Source: Bog-473 sp035551835 (lineage in GTDB: Bacteria > Actinomycetota > Acidimicrobiia > Acidimicrobiales > RAAP-2). From it: a stretch of 28,408 bases of DNA. The notes beneath the pieces were generated by a model. That model did no database searches. It saw only the letters and a program-made list of their open reading frames with translations, and had not been told where the DNA came from. Of this stretch, positions 6,733-14,815 are shown one piece after another. Numbering within the stretch: the stretch's first letter is position 1; every line of letters begins with the position of its first letter. Location: positions 1 through 28,408 of the forward strand of contig DASZMN010000098.1 in assembly GCA_035551835.1 (NCBI GenBank), given 5' to 3'. A program made the position numbers and the translations under genes.

Positions 6733-8885
6733 CGGACGTCGAGACGGCGCTGGCCGAGCAGCGGGACGGGCGGACGGCGGGGGCCGGGGTGACCGCCGTC
6801 ACGGGGCGGCACCTGCCGGCGCTGAACGGGTTGCGGGGGTTGGCGGTGGCCGGGGTGGTGGCGTACCACCTGCAGCTCGGGTGGGCGAGGGGCGGCTACC
6901 TGGGCGTGGACCTGTTCTTCGTGCTGTCGGGCTTCCTCATCACGACGCTGCTGCTCGAGGAGTGGGTGGGGAGCGGGCGGATCAGCCTGGCCGCGTTCTG
7001 GGGGCGGCGGGCCCGGCGGTTGCTGCCGGCGCTGTTCTTGGTCGTGGCGGCGCTGGCGGTGTACCTGGTGGTGAACGGCGTGTGGGGCGGGCCGGGGGCC
7101 AACGGGTTGGTCGACTTGTCGGGGTTGCGGGGCGACGCCATCTCGACGCTGTTGTACGTCAACAACTGGCACCTGGTCTTCGCGCACCAGTCGTACTTCG
7201 CCCAGTTCTCGACGCCGTCTCCGTTGCAGCACACGTGGTCGCTGGCGATCGAGGAGCAGTTCTACCTCGTGTGGCCGCTGGTGCTGTTGGTGCTCTTTCG
7301 CTTTGGCCGGCGGGGTTGGCGGGGGATCGGCGTGGCGATGGCGGTGGGGCTGGGGGTGCTGTCGAGCATCTTGATGGCGGTCTTGTTCACGCCGGGCGTC
7401 GATCCCTCGCGGATCTACTACGGCACCGACACCCGGCTCTTCGACCTCATGGCGGGCGCGACGATCGCGTTCATCGCCGCGGCGCGGCCCCAGCCGAACG
7501 ACCGGGCCCGCCGGACGCTGCACGTGGCGGCGCCGGTCGCGGGGGTGGCGCTGCTCGTCTTCTGGGTCGTGGCCGGGACGCCGGGGGGCCTGCCGACGAA
7601 CCTCATGTTCGAGGGCGGCTTCTTGTTGTGCGCCGCGCTGGCGGGGCTGGTGGTGGCCGACGCCCGCTTGGCCGAGCCTGGGCGGCTGGGGCGGGCGCTG
7701 GCCTGGGGGCCGCTGCACTTCGTAGGGACCATCTCGTACGGCGTCTACCTGTGGCACTGGCCGGTCATCGTGTACCTGAACGGGGCGCGGACCGGGCTGT
7801 CGACGTGGCCGCTGGACACCTTGCGGGTGGTGATCACGCTCGCGCTGTCCACGGCCAGCTACTACCTCGTGGAGCGGCCCATCCGCCTCGCCCGGCTGCA
7901 CGGGTGGATGCGGTACTGGGGCGCGCCGCTGGCGGGCGTGTTGACGGCGGTGGTGATCGTCGCAGCCACCTTCCCGGCCGTGGCCGACCCGTCGACCGTG
8001 GCCCGCACCACCCACCTCTCGAGTGGGACGCGCCCCGGCGCGGCGGCGGTGGCGGTGGCGGGGGCGGGCGGGTACGCGGGGGAGGTGCCGATTCATCTTG
8101 CGGCGCCGCCGTCGGCGGCCGACCCGTTGCGCGTCCTGATCATCGGCGACTCGGTGATGCACGACGCGTCCTACGGCATCACGGCCGCGCTCGGTGCGAC
8201 CGGCGAGGTGACGGTCGCCACCCGCACCATCCCCGGCTTCGGGCTCACCACCGCTACCAACTGGCCCACCTCGCTCCCCAACCTCGTCCGCCAGACCCAG
8301 CCGCAGGTCATCGTCGCGTCGTGGAGCTGGGACCAGTTCGGGCCGACCACGCCGAACGCGCTGAACCAGCCCGCCGCGTACACGCGCCTCCTGCGCAGCG
8401 CCGTCGCCACCATGCTCACGCCGGGTGACGGCGTGGAGGGCGTCATCTTCACCCAGTTCCCCCAGTCCGGCGAGATCCCGGCGTCGTCGGGGGCCACCCA
8501 GGCGGCCTACAACTCGGCGCGCGCGGCGGGGGTCGTCGCTTGGAACAACATCGCCAGGAGCATGACCAAGGACTTCCCGGGCCAGGTCATGTACCTCCCG
8601 CTGGCCGACTCGGTGCTCCTCGGTGGCCGCTACTCGGCGTGGTTGCCCCCCGAGGGCGACCCCCACGCCCCCAGCGCGCAGTGGACCCGCGTGCGCAAGC
8701 TGGACAAGGTGCACCTGTGCCCCGAGGGCAGCGCCCGCTACGCGGACGCCCTCCTGAGCGACATGACCCGGCTCTTCGCGCTGACGCCGGCGGCGGGCGA
8801 CTGGTCCCAGGGCGCCTGGACGTCAGACCCCGACTTCAACGACCCGCCCGGAGCGTGTCCCGATGACCACCCTCCGGGCGGGTAA
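6729..8885 (+). CDS. acyltransferase-3 family O-acyltransferase with C-terminal SGNH domain
   Basis: A 718-residue integral membrane enzyme of the OafA/YrhL type, expected to O-acylate a cell-surface sugar or peptidoglycan-linked glycan. The acyltransferase-3 domain (about residues 25-385) has about ten transmembrane helices, the conserved LNGLRGLAVAGVVAYH with its arginine and histidine, GGYLGVDLFFVLSGFLIT, and WSLAIEEQFYLVWP. A short linker leads to an extracytoplasmic SGNH hydrolase-like domain from about residue 465, with block I IIGDSV near 472 and a C-terminal DKVHLCPEGSARYA segment giving the Asp and His. The GTG at 6729 was chosen because it overlaps the previous stop (GTGA). It is convergent with the TIG-protein gene. 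The acceptor is unknown. Confidence 0.92.
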   Translation: MTDVETALAEQRDGRTAGAGVTAVTGRHLPALNGLRGLAVAGVVAYHLQLGWARGGYLGVDLFFVLSGFLITTLLLEEWVGSGRISLAAFWGRRARRLLPALFLVVAALAVYLVVNGVWGGPGANGLVDLSGLRGDAISTLLYVNNWHLVFAHQSYFAQFSTPSPLQHTWSLAIEEQFYLVWPLVLLVLFRFGRRGWRGIGVAMAVGLGVLSSILMAVLFTPGVDPSRIYYGTDTRLFDLMAGATIAFIAAARPQPNDRARRTLHVAAPVAGVALLVFWVVAGTPGGLPTNLMFEGGFLLCAALAGLVVADARLAEPGRLGRALAWGPLHFVGTISYGVYLWHWPVIVYLNGARTGLSTWPLDTLRVVITLALSTASYYLVERPIRLARLHGWMRYWGAPLAGVLTAVVIVAATFPAVADPSTVARTTHLSSGTRPGAAAVAVAGAGGYAGEVPIHLAAPPSAADPLRVLIIGDSVMHDASYGITAALGATGEVTVATRTIPGFGLTTATNWPTSLPNLVRQTQPQVIVASWSWDQFGPTTPNALNQPAAYTRLLRSAVATMLTPGDGVEGVIFTQFPQSGEIPASSGATQAAYNSARAAGVVAWNNIARSMTKDFPGQVMYLPLADSVLLGGRYSAWLPPEGDPHAPSAQWTRVRKLDKVHLCPEGSARYADALLSDMTRLFALTPAAGDWSQGAWTSDPDFNDPPGACPDDHPPGG
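8843..8882. terminator. 11-bp perfect inverted repeat at the end of the acyltransferase gene
   Basis: CCCGCCCGGAG (8843-8853) and CTCCGGGCGGG (8872-8882) are perfect reverse complements across an 18-nt loop. The hairpin covers the last codons of the acyltransferase and lies between two convergent genes. No U-tract follows on either strand, so it could be a factor-assisted or bidirectional terminator, or an mRNA 3'-end stabiliser. Confidence 0.45.
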
Positions 8886-8913
8886 GCGCTGAAGTCCGTT
8901 CGGCTCCGGCCGG

Positions 8914-11900
8914 CTACAAGGAGCCGAAGGCGATGGCGCCGTTGATCGGAGCGTTGAGCTTGAGGTTCCCGAGTGAGCCCTCGTACGGCGCGTCACCGAA
9001 GGTGAAGACGCCGCCGTCGCCCGCGAACTCCCAGTAGCCCTGGCCCGTGCCCGTCGCCTGCCCGAACACGACCGGAGAGTTCAACTGGAACGTGATCTGG
9101 CCGATGTTGGGATTGGCGTCACCGAACGTCGCGACGTGCCCGTTCGACTCGAACATGTAGTAGCCGTTGCCGTCCGGCGTCGTGGCGAGCGTCACCACGG
9201 GAGCCGAAAGGTTCGAGCCCTGGGGGAGGTTCTTCGGCGCGTTCCCGAACGCGTACACGTCACCGGCCCTGTCCACGAGCCAGTACCCGGCGTCGTCGCC
9301 ACTCGTCGTGGTGCCGAACGGGTAGGTCGTGGCGCTGGCGATGGGCGCCGGCGGGATGATCAGCTCGCCCGGCAACGATCCCTCGAAGACGGAGTCGCCG
9401 AAGTCGAAGACGCCACCGTCCGTGGCGAACATGCGGTACCCGCCCCCGTCCGGCGTGGCCTCTGCGGCCACGATCGGGCCGTTCAGGTGTTGGCCACCCA
9501 TGGAGCCGTAGAACACCGCGTCACCGAAGGTGAACACACCGCCGTCGGCAGCGAACAACCAGTAGCCGCCGTGGTCCGGCGTGTCCGCCATGGCCATGAT
9601 GGGCGCATTCAGGTGCGAGCCGCCCATGGAGCCGAAGAACTGGGCCCCGCCGAAGGCGAAGACACCGCCGTCGGACGCCGACATCCAGTAGCCGGGTGCG
9701 ATGTAGGTGAAGTTCTCCGGTGACCGGGCCGACCCGCCGTTCGTCGTCACGACGACCGGGACGGTGCCCTGCCCCGGCGGCTCCGTGACGTCGATCGTCG
9801 TGCAGTCCGGCGTGATGTTCTGGATGGTGGCCGACGCGCTGCCGAACATGACGTTGATCGCGTTGCACAGGTTCGTGCCCTTGATGATCACCGTCTCGCC
9901 GCCCTTGGTCGGACCACTGGTCGGACTGATGCCCGAGACCGTCGGTGCGACCACGTAGGTGAACGTGACGGCCGGGTTGTTGATCGACGTCCCGCCGACG
10001 TCGGAGACGGTGACCGGCACGGGGCCGGCGCCGTTTCCGGGTAGCGGGCTGGGCGGCGTCAGCGCCAGGATGGTCGTCGAGTTCTCGACGTTCACCTGGG
10101 TGGCGTGCGCGCTCCCGAAGCTGACCGTCACGTTCGGGTCACCCGTGGGGAAGTTGCTCCCGGTGATCGTCACCGGTGTGCCGCCCGAGGTCGGGCCCTG
10201 GTTCGGGCTGATGCCGTTGGTGTTCACGACGGGGGTGCCCTCGAAGGTGAACTCCTCGGCCGCCGGCGCGGTGCCCCCCGACGCGGTGATGCACAGGACG
10301 GCGGGGCCGTCCGCAAAGGCCGGCGTGGTCACCTTGGCCTCGGAGTCACTGATGGGCGTGACGCTGGTGCCCGCGGTGAAGGATCCGTTGCCGCACGTCG
10401 TGAAGTCCGAGGCCTGCGTGAACGTCACGGCCGAGATGCCGGTGAGGCCGGTCCCGGTCATGGTGACCACGGTGCCGCCGGTGTCAGGGCCGAAGGCAGG
10501 ATTGAGCCCGTTCACGCCGACGAAGGGTGGCCCGATGTAGAGGAACGGTTCGGCGTTGGACGGGCCGCCCAGGGTGTGGACGATCACGTTGGTCGTCCCG
10601 GGGGCGCCCGCGGGGGAGGTGGCCGTGACCATCGTCCCGGCGCCGTTCACCGTCACGTTGCTGGCCTGGTTGCCCCCGAAGGTCACCGACGTCGTGCCGG
10701 TGCTCCCGAGGTTCGTGCCGGTGATGGTCACCACCGTGCCACCGGCCGTCGGGCCGCTGTCGGGATCGATCCCGTTCACGCCGATGACAGGCGGCGGGAT
10801 GTAGGTGAACGTGACCGGCGGGTTGTTGTTCGAGACCCCGCCGGCGTCGGACACGGTGACGTCGACCACCCCGGTCCCGGGTGGCGAGACCGCGGTGATC
10901 TCGGTGGTGGAGACCACGACGACGTTGGTCGCCAGCGCGGTGCCGAAGTGGACCGCGGTCGTGCCGTCGAGCGCCACGAAGTTGGTCCCCGTGATGGTCA
11001 CCGGCGTACCACCCGCTTCGGGGCCCTCGTTGGGCACGATGCCGTTCACCGACGCGATGGTCGGTGCGAGCTCGTAGGTGAACTCGTCCTGCACCACCGC
11101 GGGGCTGGTGCCCAGCGGTGTCGTCACGGTCACGTCGACCGGTCCGGTGCCAGGCGGTGCCAAGGGGCTGGCCGGCGAGACGGCCGTGATGGAGGTGTCG
11201 CTGTTGACGAGGAACGACGTGGCCGCCGCGGTGCCGAAGTGGACAGCGGTCGCCGTCGTAAAGCCGTTCCCGGTGATGGTCACCGTGGTGCCACCGGCAA
11301 CGGGGCCGGCGGTCGGGTTGATGCCGGACACAGTCGTGTTGAAGGTCGCGTAGGTGAACGTGACGGGCGGGTTGTTGTTCGAGACCCCGCCGGCGTCGGA
11401 CACGGTGACGTCAACCGGACCCGTCCCCGGGAAGGGCAGGGGGCTGGGTGGCGAGACCGCGGTGATCGTGGTCGAGTTCACGACGACGACGTTGGTCGCC
11501 GGCGCGCCGCCGAAGCTCACCGCGGTCGTGGTGTCGCCGGGATTGAAGTTCGTCCCGGTGATCGTGACCGCGGTGCCGCCCGCCACCGGGCCCGTATTGG
11601 GCACGATGCCGCTCACCGCCGCTATCTCGGGTGGGACCTCATAGGTATAGGTATTGCCTGCCGTCGGTGTCGTCGAGCCGGCACCGAATTGGTTGGACAC
11701 CTGGACGACGACCGGCGTGTTGTTGGCGATGCCGGCGTCGGGCGGGGTCACGGCCGTGATCTCGGTCGGCGAGACGAAGGTCACGTCGGAGGCCAGGCCG
11801 GCCGAGCCGAACGTGACCGTCGAGGTCTGCTCGAAGCCGGTGCCCATGATCGTCACGGGGGTGCCGCCGGCCTTGGGGCCGAAGTTCGGGGTGATGCTGG

Positions 11901-12624
11901 TGACGACCGCCGGGGCCTCGATGTCGGGGCCGCTGGCGGCGCAGGTGGACTGGGCGGCGTTGATGTTCACGCCACCGTTGAGGATGCCGAGCACCTGGAG
12001 GTGGAGGCCGGTCACCTGGATGCTGGTCAGCCCCGCGTGGTCGACCCGGGTCTGCTCGTTGAGCGTGAGGGTGATGACCCCGGCGAGCGGCCCGAGCTGC
12101 GCGGCCGTGAGGCCGGTGTTGGGAGGAATGGGGGAGGGGAGGCCGACGACGGGGCTCCCCGCGATGGAGAGGCCGACGACCGTCGTGCTGCCGGTCGAAC
12201 CGGTGGCGGACGACGAGCAGTTGCTGTTGACCGCACCGATGTTCAGCAGTTTGAGCAGAGAGAGCCCGCTGAGCCCGGACAGGCCCTCGACCCCGGCCGA
12301 CGCGTTGATGGTCTCGTTGGCTTGGCCGAAGTTCGTGGAGTTGGCGTCCGCATTCAGCGTGTTGACGGTCAACAGACCGGGGACGTCGAGCGGCAACGTC
12401 GAGGACACGCCGTCCTCGCTGCCGTCAGCTCCGAGGTGCACGTCCGGTATCGGACCGAGGAGGCTCCCTCCGAGAACCTGGACGTGGAGCCCGAACGCGC
12501 TCGAGGTCCCGGTGTCGGGATTCACCGCCTGCGCTGGTGCGCCGAGAATTGCTGTCGTTGCGGCGACTGTCGCAAAGACGACACCCACCATGCCAATCGA
12601 GCGCCTGACTCGAGTCCGCCACAT
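8914..12624 (-). CDS. large secreted protein with eight IPT/TIG domains and C-terminal beta-type repeats
   Basis: A 1236-residue exported protein. An N-terminal signal peptide (RTRVRR basic start, a hydrophobic stretch, APAQA cleavage-like site) ends near residue 35. Residues about 36-235 form a beta-rich domain resembling the choice-of-anchor type. Eight IPT/TIG immunoglobulin-like domains follow at about 236-973, each opening with a (S/N)GIxPxxGPxxGGTxVTIxGTxF-type pattern at about 85-100 residue spacing. The last 260 residues hold six copies of a GYWxxxxDGGVFxFGDAxFxGS-type repeat, possibly propeller-like. No sortase motif, transmembrane anchor or protease site is visible. A surface, adhesion or matrix role is likely but unproven. 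The ATG at 12624 was chosen because the signal peptide begins there and GGAAGGGA lies upstream; an in-frame start 18 codons earlier is less likely. Confidence 0.9.
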   Translation of the reverse strand: MWRTRVRRSIGMVGVVFATVAATTAILGAPAQAVNPDTGTSSAFGLHVQVLGGSLLGPIPDVHLGADGSEDGVSSTLPLDVPGLLTVNTLNADANSTNFGQANETINASAGVEGLSGLSGLSLLKLLNIGAVNSNCSSSATGSTGSTTVVGLSIAGSPVVGLPSPIPPNTGLTAAQLGPLAGVITLTLNEQTRVDHAGLTSIQVTGLHLQVLGILNGGVNINAAQSTCAASGPDIEAPAVVTSITPNFGPKAGGTPVTIMGTGFEQTSTVTFGSAGLASDVTFVSPTEITAVTPPDAGIANNTPVVVQVSNQFGAGSTTPTAGNTYTYEVPPEIAAVSGIVPNTGPVAGGTAVTITGTNFNPGDTTTAVSFGGAPATNVVVVNSTTITAVSPPSPLPFPGTGPVDVTVSDAGGVSNNNPPVTFTYATFNTTVSGINPTAGPVAGGTTVTITGNGFTTATAVHFGTAAATSFLVNSDTSITAVSPASPLAPPGTGPVDVTVTTPLGTSPAVVQDEFTYELAPTIASVNGIVPNEGPEAGGTPVTITGTNFVALDGTTAVHFGTALATNVVVVSTTEITAVSPPGTGVVDVTVSDAGGVSNNNPPVTFTYIPPPVIGVNGIDPDSGPTAGGTVVTITGTNLGSTGTTSVTFGGNQASNVTVNGAGTMVTATSPAGAPGTTNVIVHTLGGPSNAEPFLYIGPPFVGVNGLNPAFGPDTGGTVVTMTGTGLTGISAVTFTQASDFTTCGNGSFTAGTSVTPISDSEAKVTTPAFADGPAVLCITASGGTAPAAEEFTFEGTPVVNTNGISPNQGPTSGGTPVTITGSNFPTGDPNVTVSFGSAHATQVNVENSTTILALTPPSPLPGNGAGPVPVTVSDVGGTSINNPAVTFTYVVAPTVSGISPTSGPTKGGETVIIKGTNLCNAINVMFGSASATIQNITPDCTTIDVTEPPGQGTVPVVVTTNGGSARSPENFTYIAPGYWMSASDGGVFAFGGAQFFGSMGGSHLNAPIMAMADTPDHGGYWLFAADGGVFTFGDAVFYGSMGGQHLNGPIVAAEATPDGGGYRMFATDGGVFDFGDSVFEGSLPGELIIPPAPIASATTYPFGTTTSGDDAGYWLVDRAGDVYAFGNAPKNLPQGSNLSAPVVTLATTPDGNGYYMFESNGHVATFGDANPNIGQITFQLNSPVVFGQATGTGQGYWEFAGDGGVFTFGDAPYEGSLGNLKLNAPINGAIAFGSL
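8917..9699 (-). repeat. six C-terminal GYWxxxxDGGVFxFGD repeats
   Basis: Six units of about 40-50 codons each begin with GY(W/R/Y) and contain a (D/N)GxVxxFG(D/N) core. The first two and the last match the pattern best; the third to fifth are more diverged. This type of repeat is common at the C-terminus of large secreted actinobacterial proteins. Confidence 0.8.
9703..11917 (-). repeat. eight tandem TIG-domain coding repeats
   Basis: Eight diverged coding repeats of roughly 255-330 bp encode the TIG domains. Repeats two and four (on the minus strand) share long near-identical stretches, for example the segment encoding SDAGGVSNNNPPVTFTY, which occurs at about 10800-10860 and 11345-11400. 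Such near-identity indicates recent internal duplication or gene conversion. Confidence 0.8.
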
Positions 12625-12701
12625 TCGTTGAGGTCCCTTCCACACGTTTCCCACCCGACGGTGCGCCGGGAACTGCACAACGAATCACCGCCGTGCTTTT
12701 G

Positions 12702-12724
12702 CGCTGCTTTGTGTTCCGCTGCTT
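12702..12724 (-). promoter_or_regulatory. direct repeat CGCTGCTT x2 upstream of the TIG-protein gene
   Basis: Two identical 8-mers (12702-12709 and 12717-12724; AAGCAGCG on the coding strand) are spaced 15 bp start to start, about 80-100 nt before the ATG. This could be an operator or part of a structured leader. The evidence is the repeat alone. Confidence 0.3.
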
Positions 12725-12727
12725 CGT

Positions 12728-12773
12728 GGCTATGTCTCCGCTTCCCGAAGGAACCCCAGAGGGGAAACTAGCC
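12728..12773 (-). promoter_or_regulatory. candidate structured RNA leader (three-way junction) of the TIG-protein gene
   Basis: Read on the minus strand, GGCTA (12773-12769) pairs with TAGCC (12732-12728). They enclose two adjacent hairpins: CCCC-TCT-GGGG (12764-12754) and TTCC-TTCG-GGAA (12753-12742), the latter with a C(UUCG)G tetraloop. The element would lie about 100-150 nt before the start codon. I do not recognise a named riboswitch class. Confidence 0.35.
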
Positions 12774-13114
12774 GCAACCTCCCGACCTCGCGGTGCTTTC
12801 ATGCAATCGGGCAAAGAAGCCGAACGCGCGCAACAGGGGTGCGTGTGTCAAGAACTGTTGCAATAGGGATTGTCCTGGTCGCGGCCACAATTGGGCCCGT
12901 GGTCGGGCGGAGGCGGCGGGCCGCCCCGGCGGGGGCCGAGGGGTGGCCCGCTCGCGGAGGGGGGTCACGACGAGTTCACGGAGAATTCACCGCTTTTTAC
13001 GAAATTCGACCCCCTTTCGGCGCCGCCATTCGCACAATGCGGCCGAAGTCATTGCACCGCCGGCGCGGGAACTCAGCTCGAGGTCGACCGGGACCCAGCG
13101 TCGGGGACCGGTTC

Positions 13115-13120
13115 TAAGCT
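13115..13120 (+). promoter_or_regulatory. candidate -10 box (TAAGCT) for leaderless fumC
   Basis: TAAGCT ends 7 nt before the fumC GTG at 13128, which has no Shine-Dalgarno. It fits the TAnnnT arrangement repeated in this window. No clear -35 is seen. Confidence 0.48.
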
Positions 13121-13127
13121 GATCCTC

Positions 13128-14516
13128 GTGCCGAACACACGGGTGGAAAGCGACAGCATGGGGGAGATCGAGGTCCCGGCCGAGCGCTACTGGGGGGCCC
13201 AGACGCAGCGGTCGCTCCACCACTTCGACATCGGCACCGAGACCATGCCCAAGTCCTTGATCCGGGCCTTCGGGGTCCTGAAGGGCGCGTCGGCGTCGGT
13301 CAACCGCGACCTCGGCAAGCTCGACGACGGCCTGGCCGGGCTCATCGAGCAGGCGGCGGGAGAGGTGGCCAAGGGCGCCCTCGACGACCAGTTCCCGCTG
13401 CACATCTGGCAGACCGGGAGCGGGACGCAGACCAACATGAACGCGAACGAGGTCATCGGCAATCGCGCCATCGAGCTCGGCGGTGGCGTCATGGGCTCGA
13501 AGCAGCCCGTCCATCCCAACGACCACGTCAACATGTCGCAATCGTCGAACGACACGTTCCCGACGGCCATGCACATCGCAGTGGCCGAGGAGATCGTGCA
13601 CCGGCTCGTGCCGTCGGTGTCCGCGCTGCGCGACGCGCTGCGCGTGAAGTCCGACGAGTACGCGGACGTCACCAAGATCGGGCGAACCCACCTGATGGAC
13701 GCGGTGCCGCTGACCTTGGGCCAGGAGTTCTCCGGTTACGTGGCCCAGCTCACCGCCGACCTGGAACGGATCGAGTTGACGATGCCGGGTCTCTACGAGC
13801 TTGCCGCCGGCGGCTCGGCGGTGGGCACGGGCCTCAACACGCACCCCGAGTTCGCCGAGCGCGTGGCCGGAGCGATCGCGGAGATGACGGGCCTGCCCTT
13901 CGTGACGGCGTCGAACAAATTCGCCGCCCTGGCCGCCCACGATGCCCTCGTGTTCACGCACGGGTCCCTCAAGACCCTGGCCGTCTCGCTCATGAAGATC
14001 GCCGACGACCTGCGCTGGCTGGGCTCGGGGCCGCGGAGCGGCCTCGGCGAGCTGCAGCTGCCCGAGAACGAGCCGGGCTCGTCGATCATGCCGGGCAAGG
14101 TCAACCCCACTCAAAGCGAGGCCATGATCATGGTCGGCATCCAGGTCATCGGGAACGACGTGGCCGTGACGACGGCGGGCAGCCGGGGCAACCTCGAGCT
14201 GAACGTTTGCAAGCCCGTCATCGCGTACAACGTGCTGCAGTCGATCGCGTTGATGACCGACGCCTGTCGTGGCTTTCGCGAGTTCTGCGTGGAGGGGCTC
14301 AAGCCGGACTACGAGCAGATCGACCACCACCTCCGGAACTCGCTGATGCTGGTGACCGCGTTGACGCCCATCATCGGTTACGACGCCGCCGCGAAGGTGG
14401 CCAAGAAGGCGCAGACGGAGCGCACGACACTGCGCGAGGCGGCCATGGAGCTGGGCCTCATGACCGGCGAGCAGTTCGACGAGGCGGTGCGTCCCGAGAG
14501 CATGACGCATCCGTGA
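13128..14516 (+). CDS. fumC: class II fumarate hydratase
   Basis: A 462-residue class II fumarase, a cytosolic homotetramer that interconverts fumarate and malate in the TCA cycle without an iron-sulfur cluster. Motifs match the fumarase/aspartase superfamily: GSGTQTNMNANEV at about 97-109, HPNDHVNMSQSSND at about 128-141, GRTHLMDA near 187 with the catalytic-pair histidine, and the mobile signature loop GSSIMPGKVNPTQ at about 318-330. The GTG at 13128 was chosen because homology begins there (PNTRVESDSMGEI) and the length then equals the family's; the frame stays open 258 nt upstream but that part is unlike fumarase. The stop overlaps the next start (GTGA). Confidence 0.96.
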   Translation: MPNTRVESDSMGEIEVPAERYWGAQTQRSLHHFDIGTETMPKSLIRAFGVLKGASASVNRDLGKLDDGLAGLIEQAAGEVAKGALDDQFPLHIWQTGSGTQTNMNANEVIGNRAIELGGGVMGSKQPVHPNDHVNMSQSSNDTFPTAMHIAVAEEIVHRLVPSVSALRDALRVKSDEYADVTKIGRTHLMDAVPLTLGQEFSGYVAQLTADLERIELTMPGLYELAAGGSAVGTGLNTHPEFAERVAGAIAEMTGLPFVTASNKFAALAAHDALVFTHGSLKTLAVSLMKIADDLRWLGSGPRSGLGELQLPENEPGSSIMPGKVNPTQSEAMIMVGIQVIGNDVAVTTAGSRGNLELNVCKPVIAYNVLQSIALMTDACRGFREFCVEGLKPDYEQIDHHLRNSLMLVTALTPIIGYDAAAKVAKKAQTERTTLREAAMELGLMTGEQFDEAVRPESMTHP

Positions 14517-14815
14517 GCGAGCCCGTGCTCGCCGAGTCAGAGGTCGATCGTGCGCTCGAAGAGCAACACCTGCACTGGACGCGCGCGGGGGGCGAGCTCA
14601 CGACGACGGTCAAGCTGCACGACTTCGCGGCCGCGCTGGCCTTCGTCAATGCCGTCGGCGCGGTGGCGGAGGCGGCCAACCACCACCCCGACATCGACAT
14701 CCGCTGGAACACGGTGCGCCTGGCCCTGACCACCCACGACTCGGGCGGCATCACGCTCCTCGACCTGGCGCTGGCCGCAGCCGTCGACCGGATCCGGCCC
14801 GACGTCAGGGACTGA
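14513..14815 (+). CDS. 4a-hydroxytetrahydrobiopterin dehydratase (pterin-4a-carbinolamine dehydratase)
   Basis: A 100-residue PCD/DCoH family protein. The family dehydrates 4a-hydroxy-tetrahydropterins, recycling the cofactor of aromatic amino acid hydroxylases; in bacteria lacking those enzymes it is linked to molybdopterin or folate metabolism. The hallmark EAANHHPDIDI at about residues 53-63 and the TTHDSGGIT segment near 77 supply the catalytic histidines. The GTG at 14513 overlaps the fumC stop by 4 nt, so translation is probably coupled, although no metabolic link to fumarase is obvious. Its 3' end overlaps the convergent MerR-PAS gene by 11 bp. Confidence 0.93.
   Translation: MSEPVLAESEVDRALEEQHLHWTRAGGELTTTVKLHDFAAALAFVNAVGAVAEAANHHPDIDIRWNTVRLALTTHDSGGITLLDLALAAAVDRIRPDVRD

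Larger units (their letters stand above)
12625..13127. other. divergent intergenic region between the TIG-protein gene and fumC
   Basis: About 500 bases without a convincing gene. The TIG-protein side (12640-12780, minus strand) has a candidate structured leader and a CGCTGCTT direct repeat. A TTGACA hexamer lies on the minus strand at 12846-12851, but no good -10 follows at normal spacing. The fumC side has a very GC-rich patch with short hairpins (about 12905-12960), then a more AT-rich stretch (about 12970-13060), and a TAAGCT box just before the fumC start. Open frames running through it look like high-GC artefacts. Confidence 0.5.

Noticed and set aside
5865..8714. 949-codon open frame on the minus strand opposite dprA, the luciferase-like gene and the acyltransferase
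   Set aside because: Low-complexity Arg/His/Pro/Gln translation that runs across three recognisable genes on the other strand; a composition artefact.
10105..12771. 888-codon open frame on the plus strand opposite the TIG-protein gene
   Set aside because: Its translation is Arg/Gly/Asp/Val-rich with no domain pattern, while the minus strand encodes a signal peptide and clear TIG repeats. Long antisense frames are expected in high-GC DNA.
12780..12870. c-di-GMP (GEMM) or c-di-AMP (ydaO) riboswitch near the TIG and fumC starts
   Set aside because: The conserved core sequences of both classes are missing; only generic pairing potential is visible.
12870..13127. N-terminal extension of fumC of 86 codons
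   Set aside because: The frame is open but the extension is unlike any fumarase, and the GTG at 13128 gives the normal length with a TAAGCT box 7 nt upstream.
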